Source: Acinetobacter sp. ANC 4910
GTDB lineage: Bacteria > Pseudomonadota > Gammaproteobacteria > Pseudomonadales > Moraxellaceae
Direction of reading: 5' to 3'
NCBI RefSeq assembly: GCF_004331035.1
Contig: NZ_SJNT01000007.1
Location: 1 to 64,000 of the forward strand
Length of the DNA: 64,000 bases
This document shows positions 43,697 through 54,136 of the stretch, piece by piece. The translations under genes were made by a program, and so were the position numbers. How positions within the stretch are numbered: the stretch's first letter is position 1; each line of letters begins with the position of its first letter. Under the pieces are notes generated by a model. The model searched no databases, was not told where the DNA came from, and saw nothing but the letters and a program-made list of their open reading frames with translations.

Positions 43697-46600
43697 ATGA
43701 ATACGATCATCTCCCCAATTGATGGAACAAAGCCTCATCAAGACTATATTACGCTTTTCAAAGAAAAGACTGCTTATGAAACAGAGATAAACACTGCGTG
43801 GCGCCGTGCCGAATCTGAATGTGTTGAAAATCTACTTGAGCATAGCAAAATTTCAGATGAATTGAATACGCGTATTCAAGACTTAGCGTTTAACCTTGCA
43901 CACACTTTACGTGAACGTAAAAGTTCTGCGGGTAAAGCAGGTATTGTACAAGGTTTATTACAAGAGTTCTCTTTATCTTCTCAAGAAGGTATTGCGCTCA
44001 TGTGTCTTGCTGAAGCGTTATTACGTATTCCTGATACTGCCACACGTGATTTACTCATCCGTGACAAAATTAACCAAGGTAACTGGAAAGATCACATTGG
44101 TCAAAGCAACCTAATGTTCGTTAATGCCGCTGCGTGGGGCTTAATGTTAACAGGTATGCTGATGGAAACACCGAAGCAAGCTAGTCTTTCGAGTATGCTG
44201 ACTGGCTTAATTGCACGTAGTGGTCGTGGCGTAATCCGTAAAGCTGTAGACGTTGCTATGCGTATGATGGGCGAACAATTCGTTACTGGCGAAACCATCA
44301 AAGAAGCATTAAGCAACGCTGAACGTCTGGAAGATAAAGGTTTCCGTTATTCATACGATATGCTGGGTGAAGCTGCATTAACAGATCACGATGCAGAACG
44401 TTATTTCGATGACTACACCAACGCAATTCATGCAATTGGTCAAGCATCAACAGATAAAGATGTTTATAGCGGCCCGGGTATCTCTATTAAGCTTTCTGCT
44501 TTACACCCGCGTTACCAACGTTCACAGACTGAACGTGTACATAACGAACTTTATAGCAAAGTTTTGGAATTGGCTCGTTTAGCGAAAAACTACAACATTG
44601 GTTTAAACATTGATGCTGAAGAGTCTGAGCGTTTAGAACTTTCTCTTGAACTCTTAGAGCGTCTTTGCTTCGAACCAGAATTGGCGGATTGGAAAGGTAT
44701 CGGCTTTGTTATTCAAGCGTACCAAAAGCGTTGCTTCTACGTTGTAGACTATGTGGTTGATCTTGCTAAGCGTAGCAACAAGCGTCTAATGATCCGTTTG
44801 GTGAAAGGTGCTTACTGGGACAGCGAAATCAAGAAAGCACAAATCGAAGGCATGACTGACTATCCTGTATTTACGCGTAAAGTACATACTGACTTGTCTT
44901 ATATTGCTTGTGCGAGAAAATTACTGGCTGCACCAGATCAAATTTACCCACAATTTGCGACGCATAATGCTCAAACTGTTGCCACTATTTATGAATTGGC
45001 AAAACCTGAACAATATTATGTCGGTCAATACGAATTCCAATGCTTACACGGCATGGGTGAACCTTTATACGAGCAAGTCGTTGGTCCAAAATCTGAAAAG
45101 AAATTAGATGTTCCTTGCCGTATTTACGCACCAGTGGGTACGCATGAAACTTTATTGGCTTACTTAGTACGTCGTTTACTTGAAAATGGTGCTAACACCT
45201 CTTTCGTAAACCGTATTGCCGATAAGAGCTTGAAGATTCAAGACTTGATCGAAAATCCACGCGAAGCAATCTTAACTGCTGCGAAACAAGAACAAGCGGT
45301 TGGCTTAAAACACCCTGCTATTCCATTACCAAAGAATTTATATGGTGCATTGCGTCACAACTCTTCAGGTGTCGACTTAGCTAACGACAGCGAATTATTG
45401 AGTTTAGACACGACAGTTCAAAACTTAATGTCTCAGCAATGGGCTGCTCAATCAATGGGTCCTGGTTTAGCTGAAATTAACGCAGCAGCAGAAGTCGCTG
45501 TAATCAACCCTGCTGTCCATACAGACAAAGTTGGTAGCGTAAAAGAAGCTTCTGCTGAACATGTGAATCTTGCGCTGACTAATGCTGCGAATGCACAAGC
45601 TGCTTGGGTCAATACGTCGAAAAATGAACGTGCTGCATGTTTAAACCGTGCTGCTGACCTAATGGAAAGCCGTATTCAAGAGCTGATGGTTCTGTTATGC
45701 CGTGAAAGTGGTAAAACGTATGCCAATGCGATTGCCGAAGTACGTGAAGCGATAGACTTCCTTCGTTACTACGCTGCACAAAGTATGAACTTAGCTGCAA
45801 ATGCACAAATTGAGTCATTAGGCACAGTATTGTGTATTAGTCCATGGAACTTCCCTCTTGCAATCTTTAGTGGTCAAATTTCTGCTGCGCTTGTTGCAGG
45901 TAATACAGTTATTGCCAAACCTGCTGAACAAACGCCACTTATTGCTGCTTTAGCCATTCAAATGCTTTGGGAAGCAGGTGTACCAGAAGCGGTTGTACAG
46001 TTAATTCCTGGTCGCGGTGAAACTGTTGGCGCACAACTCAGTGCCGATCCACGCATTCAGGGCATCATGTTCACTGGTTCTACTGAAGTTGCGAAAATTC
46101 TTCAGAAAACAGTTGCGAAGCGTTTAGCTACAAATGGTCAACCGATTCCGTTAATTGCGGAAACAGGTGGTCAAAATGCCATGATCGTTGATTCATCTGC
46201 TTTAACTGAACAAGTTATTTTAGATGTTGTGAACTCTGCTTATGACAGTGCTGGTCAACGTTGTTCTGCATTACGTATTTTATGCGTACAAGAAGACAAT
46301 GCTGAAAGTGTAATTCGCATGCTGAAAGGTGCCATGAAACAGTTAACTGTAGGTAATCCTGCATTGTTAAAAACTGATATTGGTCCAGTCATTGATGCCG
46401 AAGCACAAACCAATATCCAAAACCACATTCAAAAAATGCGTGGTAAAGGTTATGCGGTTCATCAGTTCATGCATAACGACAATGCTGATGCGAGCCTGAC
46501 TCAAGGTACATTCATTCCACCTACGTTGATTGAATTGCCAAACTTAAACGACCTTGAGCGCGAAGTCTTTGGTCCAGTATTACACGTAATCCGTTACCCA

Positions 46601-47446
46601 CAAGGTAATGTGAAAGCTGTAGTCGATCAAATCAATGCGAAAGGCTACGGTTTAACCATGGGTCTACATACACGTATTGATGAAACCATCAACACTGTCA
46701 TTAGCAACTCAGAAGTGGGTAACTTGTATATCAACCGCAACATCGTTGGTGCTGTTGTTGGCGTACAACCTTTCGGTGGTGAAGGCTTATCTGGTACTGG
46801 TCCTAAAGCGGGTGGTCCACTCTACTTGTACCGTTTAATGCAAGAATGCAGCGCGAAACAGTTAAGTACACCATTTGCAGTAGGTAAAGTATTACAGCCT
46901 GCACCGAAAAATGAAGTACATGAACAGTTCTGTGCATGGGTTAAACAGCAATTCCCACAAGTGAAATTGCCTGAAGTCCCTGCGCTTGCTTCTGGTCAAG
47001 TGTATGAACTGAACGGCCCTACAGGCGAAAGCAACCAATATACGATTGTTGCACGTCACTGTGTATTGTCTCTTGCAGAGCAAGAACAAGACCAATTGGT
47101 TCAATTAAATGCAATTTTTGCAGTGGGTAGCCAAGCTGCTGTACTTGCAGACAATGTATTTGCATTAAAACATATGTCTTCTATGCCTAAAGCTGTTGCT
47201 CAACAATTCAAAGTAATCCAAAGCATTGCAACGGGTGATTTTGATGCGGTTCTACACCATGGCACAACAACTCAGGTACTTGAGTTACAAGCAACCATCG
47301 CTCAACGTTCAGGTGCGATTGTGGGGATTACCCATTTACAGCCTGCGGAACAAAACATTCCAGTTGAACGTCTTGTGATTGAACGTGCAATCAGCATTAA
47401 CACTGCTGCTGCGGGTGGTAATGCAAGCTTAATGACCTTGAACTAA
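43697..47446 (+). CDS. putA: Bifunctional proline dehydrogenase / P5C dehydrogenase PutA (type B)
   Basis: 1249 residues. It oxidises proline to glutamate in two steps, with FAD in the proline dehydrogenase domain (about 160-470; KGAYWDSEIKKAQIEG, GMGEPLYEQV) and NAD+ in the aldehyde dehydrogenase domain (about 580-1050; SPWNFPLAIF, ETGGQNAMIVDSSAL, catalytic Cys in DSAGQRCSAL). The C-terminal ~180 residues match the extra inactive ALDH-like module of type-B PutA. There is no N-terminal ribbon-helix-helix, so it cannot repress its own gene; the divergent Lrp-type gene probably does the regulation. AGGAAG precedes the ATG. Confidence 0.96.
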   Translation: MNTIISPIDGTKPHQDYITLFKEKTAYETEINTAWRRAESECVENLLEHSKISDELNTRIQDLAFNLAHTLRERKSSAGKAGIVQGLLQEFSLSSQEGIALMCLAEALLRIPDTATRDLLIRDKINQGNWKDHIGQSNLMFVNAAAWGLMLTGMLMETPKQASLSSMLTGLIARSGRGVIRKAVDVAMRMMGEQFVTGETIKEALSNAERLEDKGFRYSYDMLGEAALTDHDAERYFDDYTNAIHAIGQASTDKDVYSGPGISIKLSALHPRYQRSQTERVHNELYSKVLELARLAKNYNIGLNIDAEESERLELSLELLERLCFEPELADWKGIGFVIQAYQKRCFYVVDYVVDLAKRSNKRLMIRLVKGAYWDSEIKKAQIEGMTDYPVFTRKVHTDLSYIACARKLLAAPDQIYPQFATHNAQTVATIYELAKPEQYYVGQYEFQCLHGMGEPLYEQVVGPKSEKKLDVPCRIYAPVGTHETLLAYLVRRLLENGANTSFVNRIADKSLKIQDLIENPREAILTAAKQEQAVGLKHPAIPLPKNLYGALRHNSSGVDLANDSELLSLDTTVQNLMSQQWAAQSMGPGLAEINAAAEVAVINPAVHTDKVGSVKEASAEHVNLALTNAANAQAAWVNTSKNERAACLNRAADLMESRIQELMVLLCRESGKTYANAIAEVREAIDFLRYYAAQSMNLAANAQIESLGTVLCISPWNFPLAIFSGQISAALVAGNTVIAKPAEQTPLIAALAIQMLWEAGVPEAVVQLIPGRGETVGAQLSADPRIQGIMFTGSTEVAKILQKTVAKRLATNGQPIPLIAETGGQNAMIVDSSALTEQVILDVVNSAYDSAGQRCSALRILCVQEDNAESVIRMLKGAMKQLTVGNPALLKTDIGPVIDAEAQTNIQNHIQKMRGKGYAVHQFMHNDNADASLTQGTFIPPTLIELPNLNDLEREVFGPVLHVIRYPQGNVKAVVDQINAKGYGLTMGLHTRIDETINTVISNSEVGNLYINRNIVGAVVGVQPFGGEGLSGTGPKAGGPLYLYRLMQECSAKQLSTPFAVGKVLQPAPKNEVHEQFCAWVKQQFPQVKLPEVPALASGQVYELNGPTGESNQYTIVARHCVLSLAEQEQDQLVQLNAIFAVGSQAAVLADNVFALKHMSSMPKAVAQQFKVIQSIATGDFDAVLHHGTTTQVLELQATIAQRSGAIVGITHLQPAEQNIPVERLVIERAISINTAAAGGNASLMTLN

Positions 47447-47483
47447 GGTTTAAAGCATCCTGTTAAAGGGTTATCTTTCCCTT

Positions 47484-47513
47484 ACCAAGCCATTACTGGT
47501 CTAATGGCTTGGT
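47484..47513 (+). terminator. Intrinsic terminator after putA
   Basis: ACCAAGCCATTA (47484-47495) pairs with TAATGGCTTGGT (47502-47513), loop CTGGTC, then T-rich sequence. Confidence 0.92.
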
Positions 47514-47668
47514 TTCTTTTTATTTGAGAAAAGCATATTTTCTCCATATTCATCTAACCGTTACCCAGTTCTTTAGATTTTCATTCGAAGTTGCCGAATT
47601 CGCTTAGTCTTCTTCAGTAAACTTTGTTACCATCCCTGTTTTCTACGTTTTATAATTTTTGACTGCAT

Positions 47669-48751
47669 ATGACTTCATCTTATCAGCAACAACTTGATGC
47701 CAAAGTTGAACGTATTTCTGCACAATTTGCCGAATTCAATCCTCCTTCACTTGCTGTATTTGCATCTCCAGAACAACATTTTCGTATGCGTGCAGAATTT
47801 CGTATTTGGCATACAGATGAAGATATGTTCTATGCGATGTTTGAGCGCGACGAACAACAACAAAAACAAGTCATTCGTATTGATGAATTCCCAATTGCTG
47901 ATGCCAGCATTAATCAACTGATGCCAGTGCTTTTGGCAGAACTAAAAAGTCATGATGCCCTTTCAAAACGCTTATTTGAAGTTCATTTTTTAGCGACTTT
48001 AAAAGGTGAAATGCTTGTTTCACTGATTTATCGCTGCCCACTTGACGAACAATGGCAAGTTTTAGCTAAACAGCTTGCGGAAAAACTCAATATTAAAATT
48101 ATTGGTCGTAGTCGTGGTCAAAAGGTTGTGCTTTCTGATGAATTTGTGGTCGAGGAACTGCAAGTTTTTGAGCGTAAATACAAGTACAAACAAATTGAAA
48201 GCAGTTTTACTCAACCCAATGCTCAAGTCTGCCAAAAGATGTTGGAATGGGCATGTAATGCAGCAAAACACACGAACAAAGACTTATTAGAACTGTATTG
48301 TGGTAATGGCAACTTTACACTACCGCTTTCAATGCATTTTAACCGTGTTTTAGCTACTGAATTAGCAAAATCATCTGTCTACGCAGCGCAATGGAATATT
48401 GAACAAAATCAGATTGATAACATTCAAGTAGCACGACTATCTGCTGAAGAGTTTACCCAAGCCTATAATGGCGAACGTGAATTTAGACGCCTACAAGAAG
48501 CACAAATTGATATCAGCAGTTATGATTTTGATACGGTGTTTGTCGATCCACCTCGTGCAGGTATTGATGATGAAACATTGAAACTGTTGCAGCGTTTTGA
48601 ACGCATCATCTATATTTCCTGCAACCCAGACACTTTACATGACAATTTGAAGCAACTGACTCAAACCCACAAAGTGACTCAATTTGCCTTATTTGACCAA
48701 TTCCCTTATACACATCATGTAGAATCGGGTGTGTTACTAGAAAAATTGTAA
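47669..48751 (+). CDS. trmA: tRNA (uracil-5-)-methyltransferase TrmA
   Basis: 360 residues. Makes m5U54 in tRNA from SAM. SAM site [25 protein letters not shown] and the catalytic nucleophile region YISCNPDTL. The length without an N-terminal TRAM or Fe-S domain indicates TrmA rather than RlmC/RlmD. Monocistronic, with its own terminator. Confidence 0.95.
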   Translation: MTSSYQQQLDAKVERISAQFAEFNPPSLAVFASPEQHFRMRAEFRIWHTDEDMFYAMFERDEQQQKQVIRIDEFPIADASINQLMPVLLAELKSHDALSKRLFEVHFLATLKGEMLVSLIYRCPLDEQWQVLAKQLAEKLNIKIIGRSRGQKVVLSDEFVVEELQVFERKYKYKQIESSFTQPNAQVCQKMLEWACNAAKHTNKDLLELYCGNGNFTLPLSMHFNRVLATELAKSSVYAAQWNIEQNQIDNIQVARLSAEEFTQAYNGEREFRRLQEAQIDISSYDFDTVFVDPPRAGIDDETLKLLQRFERIIYISCNPDTLHDNLKQLTQTHKVTQFALFDQFPYTHHVESGVLLEKL

Positions 48752-48776
48752 AAATTAATTTTACTAAAACATCATA

Positions 48777-48808
48777 TCCTCAAGTCATTTAAAACAATAA
48801 CTTGAGGA
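48777..48808 (+). terminator. Intrinsic terminator after trmA
   Basis: TCCTCAAGT (48777-48785) pairs with ACTTGAGGA (48800-48808), 14-nt loop, then TTTTTATTT. Confidence 0.85.
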
Positions 48809-48990
48809 TTTTTATTTGAAATAAAGTAGTTAATTTCACCATACATTTAGACCTGTCATAAAACCGTTAAATCTTGCCATTATGATTGAAATTTTGCGTG
48901 TTCAACTGCTGCTTTTATCACTTAGACCATCTTGCATTATTTATAAAATTGGCTATATTTCGTTCTATGTTATTCATGAATGAAGGCTCT

Positions 48991-49218
48991 ATGAGTTTTT
49001 GGCAAAAATTGTTTGCTGCACCGCAGCAGTTGAATGAGCATAAAAATCAAATCGCGTGTGTCGAAAATGATTGCTCATGCAAAACAGATGAACAACTGTT
49101 AAAGGCTCTTGCTCAAGCCACAGATGACGATGTCATCATTGGCATTAAACGCGTTTTAGCCTCTCGAGGTTATAGCCGCAAAGAGCTAAACGAAATCACC
49201 CGCTCACCATTACAGTGA
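48991..49218 (+). CDS. Small conserved protein with Cys motif, unknown function
   Basis: 75 residues: an N-terminal segment MSFWQKLFAAPQQLNEHKNQ, a CVENDCSCK cluster of three Cys, and an amphipathic C-terminal helix (IIGIKRVLASRGYSRKELNEI). The frame opens at 48886; the ATG at 48991 has GAAGG at seven nt and starts a soluble protein. Ends in a terminator. No family recognised; the Cys trio could bind a metal. Confidence 0.7.
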   Translation: MSFWQKLFAAPQQLNEHKNQIACVENDCSCKTDEQLLKALAQATDDDVIIGIKRVLASRGYSRKELNEITRSPLQ

Positions 49219-49234
49219 TGCCGATTTCGTCATT

Positions 49235-49263
49235 AAAAAGCATTGGTTAAACCAATGCTTTTT
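49235..49263. terminator. Bidirectional terminator, small protein / glycosidase gene
   Basis: AAAAAGCATTGGT (49235-49247) pairs with ACCAATGCTTTTT (49251-49263), loop TAA, between converging genes. Confidence 0.9.
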
Positions 49264-49284
49264 TATTTTCAACTTCAAAATTTT

Positions 49285-50043
49285 CTAGCGGCAAGTCTGA
49301 TCTTCAATATAGGCCAGCATCGGCCCAGACGGACTACTCTGAGTATTGATATCCTTCTCAGCCAGATACATCGCTGAAATTGAACCATCTAAATATAAAG
49401 CTTGCTCTAACTTGAGCTCGTTTTGCATAAAACTCGCCAAAGTATAAAAATTCACAGCTTGCTCAGTCAGCACAAAATACAATACTTGATCTTTTATCCC
49501 CACGGCGTTACGTATTTTCAAGGATGTGCTTTCTGCCATGAAAATTGGATTGATTCGTCGATTAAGCACCAACATCGGTCCAGACTGCGTCGCATAATCA
49601 GCGTTGAATTTCTTCTTGGTATATTGCGAACTACTTAAAATGATCGCCTGTTTACTGTTCCATGCCAGAACACCGTTTGGCTTTAAATAAAAATTTCCCC
49701 AACCTCGATGCAGATTCAATGGATATTGCGCCTGCCTTTTTTCAAGGTATAAACCAACAGGATTGAAATTCGAATGAAACATACCTGCATTCATTGCAAA
49801 TAGCATGCCCTCACATGGTGCTAGTTGCATTGGTATATTGGTGAAATAATTAATGGGCGTTTTACGCTCCTGTTGATTTAAAAATAAACGTAGCTTTGCC
49901 AGATCATGCACTTCGACCACTGTAAAATTGAGATCATTATATTCACGCGTATAACTTTTAACTTGTGCCTCAGATTGTACCGATAACAAACTGAATAGGA
50001 GTATGAACACAAGCTGAATCCTTTGCCTGAATTTTGTATACAT
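49285..50043 (-). CDS. Secreted phosphodiester glycosidase family protein (DUF2233/NAGPA)
   Basis: 252 residues from ATG 50043 (a GTG 12 bases upstream is also open). Signal peptide MYTKFRQRIQLVFILLFSLLSVQSEA. The family core is clear: FAMNAGMFHSNFNPVGLYLE, RGWGNFYLKPNGVLAW, NADYATQSGPMLVLNRRIN, RNAVGI and LYLDGSISAMYL. The eukaryotic member removes GlcNAc from phosphodiesters, and bacterial ones are thought to act on similar sugar-1-phosphate diesters in the envelope; substrate unknown. Divergent from the LRAT-type gene. Confidence 0.88.
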   Translation of the reverse strand: MYTKFRQRIQLVFILLFSLLSVQSEAQVKSYTREYNDLNFTVVEVHDLAKLRLFLNQQERKTPINYFTNIPMQLAPCEGMLFAMNAGMFHSNFNPVGLYLEKRQAQYPLNLHRGWGNFYLKPNGVLAWNSKQAIILSSSQYTKKKFNADYATQSGPMLVLNRRINPIFMAESTSLKIRNAVGIKDQVLYFVLTEQAVNFYTLASFMQNELKLEQALYLDGSISAMYLAEKDINTQSSPSGPMLAYIEDQTCR

Positions 50044-50181
50044 ACCATCAAACACTCTTTAGCCGCTTATTTTTATTTTATTGCTTTTTGTAGCATTCAT
50101 ATTCAACTATTCACCTATCTCCATCATTCCAAGTAAACTACATGCTAATATACAGCCGTAGTTTATTCGTTTAGTGTAGCA

Positions 50182-50718
50182 ATGCATCAACAGAAAAAAC
50201 CGTTTCCTATTGGGGCACATTTGGTGGTAAAACACTTCGCCTACTCCCATCATGGGATTTATATTGGGCGTGGACGTGTTATCCATTATTCAGGTTTTGC
50301 CCACTTCTATAAAAAAAGACCGATTGAAATTACGACTCTGGCAGAATTCTGTCATGGTAAAAAAATTGATGTCGTCCAATACCAACAACCTAAATATTCA
50401 GGTCGCAACGTCGTGCGCCGTATGCGCTCACGTATGAAAGAAAACCACTATCACCTGATTATGAACAATTGTGAACATCTTTGCACTTGGGCAATTACTG
50501 GGGTAGAAAGCAGCCCTCAAGTGGTTCGTATGATGAACCGATTAACCACGATTGGTTATGTCAGTTCAATTATGAGTTATATGAACAGTATGCTGCTGAC
50601 CATTACCACGACTTGTTTTGCACTTGCGCTTTACATTAAAAAGAAGCTGCGTGATAAAGCAAAAATGCAAACAAAAACCTATTTATTCCTTAAAGATCAG
50701 GAACACAAAAATCGTTAA
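50182..50718 (+). CDS. LRAT-domain (NlpC/P60-like) protein with C-terminal membrane segment
   Basis: 178 residues. Permuted papain fold of the LRAT type: GAHLVVKHFAYSHHGIYIGRGRVIHYSG supplies the catalytic His (quoted in parts: SHHGIYIGRGRVIHYSG), and NNCEHLCTWAITG supplies the nucleophilic Cys in the NCEH motif. A hydrophobic helix at about 143-164 and a basic tail make it membrane-attached. LRAT-fold enzymes are acyltransferases or amidohydrolases/lipases. There is no signal peptide and no clear Shine-Dalgarno. The 5'-divergent neighbour is a secreted phosphodiester glycosidase. Confidence 0.85.
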   Translation: MHQQKKPFPIGAHLVVKHFAYSHHGIYIGRGRVIHYSGFAHFYKKRPIEITTLAEFCHGKKIDVVQYQQPKYSGRNVVRRMRSRMKENHYHLIMNNCEHLCTWAITGVESSPQVVRMMNRLTTIGYVSSIMSYMNSMLLTITTTCFALALYIKKKLRDKAKMQTKTYLFLKDQEHKNR

Positions 50719-50814
50719 GTTGATGTTTAAAAGTACCATTTTCTCGTTTCAAGCTATTTATCATATTTAATCCAATCTTTTGCAATCTCTATTCCCAAAA
50801 GCAATTGACATTAA

Positions 50815-50846
50815 AAAAGCCCCTCAACTCAGGTTCAGGGGCTTTT
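50815..50846 (-). terminator. Intrinsic terminator after glnS
   Basis: AAAAGCCCCT (50815-50824) pairs with AGGGGCTTTT (50837-50846), extended inside by AAC/GTT after a C-C mismatch. U-run on the minus strand from the A-run at 50813-50818. Confidence 0.9.
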
Positions 50847-50863
50847 ATATTTCAAATCAGGTT

Positions 50864-52588
50864 TTATTTGCCTGGTTTAAAACTGTCTTTTAAATCTAAG
50901 ATACGGTTAAACACTGGCTTTTCAACTGTATGGTCATAACGATCTGCCACAAAATAACCTTCACGTTCAAATTGGAAACGTTGTTCAGGCTCTGCTTGTG
51001 CCAATGCAGGCTCAATGACTGCTTGTACAACTTGTAATGATTCTGGGTTTAGATTCGCCAAGAAATCATCGGTTGCGTCAGGTGCAGATTCAGTGAATAA
51101 ACGGTCATAAATACGCACTTCAGCAGGAACACCTTTGCTTGCAGATACCCAGTGAATGACCCCTTTCACTTTACGACCTTCAGGATTTTTCCCTAAAGTT
51201 TCAGGATCAATTGAACATTTCAGTTCAACTACTTCACCATTTTCATCCTTAACCACTTCGTCACACTTGATCACATAAGCATGACGTAAACGTACTTCAC
51301 CCTCAGGCACCAAACGCTTAAAGCCTTTTGGTGGAATTTCTTCAAAATCTTTACGATCAATATAGATTTCAGAAGTCAAAGGAATAACGCGCTCACCCAT
51401 ATCTACATTTGGATGACGTGCATGCACCAAGTCCAAAGCTTCAGGTAAATTCGTTAAAGTGACTTTTAGTGGATTCAAGACTGCCATACCACGACCAGCC
51501 GCATTTTCAAGCGATTGACGGATACAGAACTCAAGCATTGCAACATCGACAATACCGTCAGTCTTAGTCACACCTACACGCTTACAGAAATCACGTAAGC
51601 CCTCAGGTGTAAACCCACGACGACGCATACCGACGACTGTTGGCATACGAGGATCATCCCAACCATTGACATAACCGCCTTCAACCAATTTACGTAATTT
51701 ACGTTTTGAAGTAATAGTGTAATCAATGTTTAAACGGCTAGATTCGTACTGACGTGGCACTGCGGCTGAATGTACTTTCTCAATCACCCAGTCATAGAAT
51801 GGGCGGTGATCTTGGAACTCCAATGTACATAAAGAATGAGTAATGCCTTCAATTGCATCTGACAATGGATGAGCGTAGTCATACATTGGATACATTTTCC
51901 ATTTGTCACCCGTTTGATGGTGCTCAGAATGCAAAACACGGTAAAGAATTGGGTCACGCATATGGACATTTGGAGATGTCATGTCGATTTTGGCACGTAA
52001 AACCGCTTCACCCTCTTTCGTTTCACCATTACGCATTTTTTCAAAACGCTCAAGGTTCTCTGCAACAGTAGCATCACGGTAAGGAGAGTTTTTACCCGGT
52101 TCAATAAAGCTGCCACGATTTAATTTAATTTCTTCTGGCGATTGCAAATCCACATAAGCATCACCTTGTTCAATCAATTGCACCGCCCATGCATATAACT
52201 GATCAAAATAACCCGACGCATAACGTGGTTCATCTTTCCATTCAAAACCTAACCATTTTACATCGTTGGCAATACCATCAACATATTCTTGTTCTTCGGC
52301 ATCAGGGTTCGTATCATCAAAACGAAGATTACAATAACCATCAAATTCTTGTGCGATACCAAAGTTTAGGCAAATCGCTTTTACATGACCAATATGTAAA
52401 TAACCATTCGGCTCTGGCGGGAAACGCGTTACAACGGTTTGTGTACGCCCAGATGATAAATCGTCAGTAATGACCTGACGTACAAAATCCAAGCCAGGCT
52501 GTTGTTCTTGCTGCGCAGCATCGACAGAGGCATGATTACTTGGTGTCGGGTTATTTGGCAGAGATGCAACAACATCATTTGGCTTCAT
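50864..52588 (-). CDS. glnS: Glutamine-tRNA ligase
   Basis: 574 residues. Class I synthetase charging tRNA-Gln. HIGH motif in [20 protein letters not shown], the KMSKS equivalent [10 protein letters not shown], and C-terminal beta-barrel anticodon domains (DRFTVEKPVF-like end, [13 protein letters not shown]). The N-terminal ~40 residues (Asn/Pro/Gln-rich) are an extension compared with the E. coli enzyme. Single gene with terminator. Confidence 0.97.
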   Translation of the reverse strand: MKPNDVVASLPNNPTPSNHASVDAAQQEQQPGLDFVRQVITDDLSSGRTQTVVTRFPPEPNGYLHIGHVKAICLNFGIAQEFDGYCNLRFDDTNPDAEEQEYVDGIANDVKWLGFEWKDEPRYASGYFDQLYAWAVQLIEQGDAYVDLQSPEEIKLNRGSFIEPGKNSPYRDATVAENLERFEKMRNGETKEGEAVLRAKIDMTSPNVHMRDPILYRVLHSEHHQTGDKWKMYPMYDYAHPLSDAIEGITHSLCTLEFQDHRPFYDWVIEKVHSAAVPRQYESSRLNIDYTITSKRKLRKLVEGGYVNGWDDPRMPTVVGMRRRGFTPEGLRDFCKRVGVTKTDGIVDVAMLEFCIRQSLENAAGRGMAVLNPLKVTLTNLPEALDLVHARHPNVDMGERVIPLTSEIYIDRKDFEEIPPKGFKRLVPEGEVRLRHAYVIKCDEVVKDENGEVVELKCSIDPETLGKNPEGRKVKGVIHWVSASKGVPAEVRIYDRLFTESAPDATDDFLANLNPESLQVVQAVIEPALAQAEPEQRFQFEREGYFVADRYDHTVEKPVFNRILDLKDSFKPGK

Positions 52589-52755
52589 AGTAGATAGATC
52601 ACTTCTAAAAATAAAAAACAGGATATTTTAAACGCAATTTCAGTATTTTTAACAAAGAAATGTACGTTTTTACTTGCCTTGTAGTTTACAGTTTGCTTAT
52701 GCTTCTCTCAACCAAAAACCCATGGCTTTTATGTCCATGTTAAGGAGATTACACA

Positions 52756-53265
52756 ATGAGTTTTCCTCAAGTCGAATTAAATACCAATAAAGGTCGTATT
52801 GTTCTAGAGCTTAACGCTGAAAAAGCACCTAAAACAGTTGCTAACTTTTTAGAATATGTTCGTGACGGTTTCTATGACGGCGTAATTTTCCACCGTGTGA
52901 TTGATGGTTTCATGATCCAAGGTGGCGGCATGGACGAAAACTTCAAAGAAAAAGCAACGCGTGACTCAATTGAGAACGAAGCTGACAATGGTTTAAGCAA
53001 TGATGCTGGTACGATTGCAATGGCGCGTACCCAAGCACCTCACTCTGCATCTGCTCAGTTCTTCATTAACGTGAAAAACAACTCTTTCCTTAACCACACT
53101 GGTAAAACAGCACAAGGTTGGGGCTATGCAGTATTTGGTAAAGTGACTGAAGGTCTAGATATTGTCGATGCAATCAAAAATGTACGTACTGGTAACCGTG
53201 GTTACCATGCAGATGTTCCTTTAGAAAACGTTGTAATCGAATCTGCAAAAATCATTTCTGAGTAA
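52756..53265 (+). CDS. ppiB: Cytosolic cyclophilin-type peptidyl-prolyl isomerase
   Basis: 169 residues, no signal peptide. Cyclophilin core [17 protein letters not shown] (catalytic Arg), [17 protein letters not shown] and [27 protein letters not shown] precedes the ATG. Followed by a palindromic intergenic repeat and then lpxH, which may be co-transcribed (as ppiB-lpxH is in enterobacteria). Confidence 0.96.
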   Translation: MSFPQVELNTNKGRIVLELNAEKAPKTVANFLEYVRDGFYDGVIFHRVIDGFMIQGGGMDENFKEKATRDSIENEADNGLSNDAGTIAMARTQAPHSASAQFFINVKNNSFLNHTGKTAQGWGYAVFGKVTEGLDIVDAIKNVRTGNRGYHADVPLENVVIESAKIISE

Positions 53266-53267
53266 TT

Positions 53268-53335
53268 AATCTCCCTAAATCCCTCTTTACAAAAGAGGGA
53301 CTTCCTCCCTTTGTAAAGGGAGGTTAGGAGGGATT
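53268..53335. repeat. Compound palindromic intergenic element
   Basis: Two tight hairpins, CCCTCTTT/AAAGAGGG (53281-53299) and CCTCCCTTT/AAAGGGAGG (53304-53323). They are nested within an outer pair (AATCTCCCTAA at 53268-53278 with TTAGGAGGGATT at 53324-53335, one bulge). It looks like a REP/BIME-type miniature repeat between ppiB and lpxH. No other copy was noticed in this window. Confidence 0.75.
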
Positions 53336-53352
53336 ATTTAAAGGATAAAAGC

Positions 53353-54072
53353 GTGACCTATCTGTTTATATCAGATTTACATTTGTCACCCGATCACCCT
53401 CGACTCGTTCGAGGGTTTTTCGCTTTGCTCAAAGAATATCAACACCAGCAAACCCAGCTCTATATTTTAGGAGATTGGTTCAATGCTTGGATTGGTGATG
53501 ACTATACCGCCCCATGGTTAGATGAAATCGTTACGGCTTTACAACATTTTCACGCCGCAGGTAATCAAGTCTATTTCCAAGTGGGTAATCGTGATTTTGC
53601 CTTAGGTCAAAAATTTCTCGATCAGTTTCAGGGTATTTTGTTACCAGACAGCCATGTCTTAGAGATTAACCAACTTAAGCTCCGACTTGAACATGGCGAT
53701 GCCTTATGTACCGATGACATCGGCTATCAACGCTTTAAAAAGGTCATTCGCAATCCTCTTGTTCTTGGCTTTCTGCGAAAAACCCCTCTCAGTTTCCGTA
53801 CCAAACTTGCCAATGGCTTCCGAAAGAAAAGTCATGCTGCTCAGCAGTTTAAAAGCTACGAAGTCATGGATGTCAATCCGCAAGCAGTTACTCAGGCTTT
53901 GGCAAATGTGGATATCTTAATTCATGGGCATACTCATCGTGCTGCCATTCATGAGCAAGACGGTAAAAAGCGCATTGTGCTCGGTGATTGGAGAGAAGCT
54001 TCAGCACAAATTCTGGTTATTGATCCTAAACAACAAGACTTAATATTAAAGTTAAGTCCATTTAACTACTAA
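53353..54072 (+). CDS. lpxH: UDP-2,3-diacylglucosamine diphosphatase LpxH
   Basis: 239 residues, calcineurin-like metallophosphoesterase. Metal motifs ISDLHLSP, GDWFNAWIGDD, VGNRDF, LEHGD and HGHTHRA. LpxH removes UMP from UDP-diacylglucosamine in lipid A synthesis. GTG start with AAAGGA nine nt upstream. Confidence 0.95.
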   Translation: MTYLFISDLHLSPDHPRLVRGFFALLKEYQHQQTQLYILGDWFNAWIGDDYTAPWLDEIVTALQHFHAAGNQVYFQVGNRDFALGQKFLDQFQGILLPDSHVLEINQLKLRLEHGDALCTDDIGYQRFKKVIRNPLVLGFLRKTPLSFRTKLANGFRKKSHAAQQFKSYEVMDVNPQAVTQALANVDILIHGHTHRAAIHEQDGKKRIVLGDWREASAQILVIDPKQQDLILKLSPFNY

Positions 54073-54136
54073 GTATTTAAAACTCTTATTTTTCGATGCC
54101 TTACCTGAACACTATTTTTGCGATACATCCTCAGGC

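Noticed and set aside
53281-53323. Two hairpins after ppiB as a simple terminator
   Set aside because: No T-run follows, and the nested outer repeat points to a palindromic element instead.
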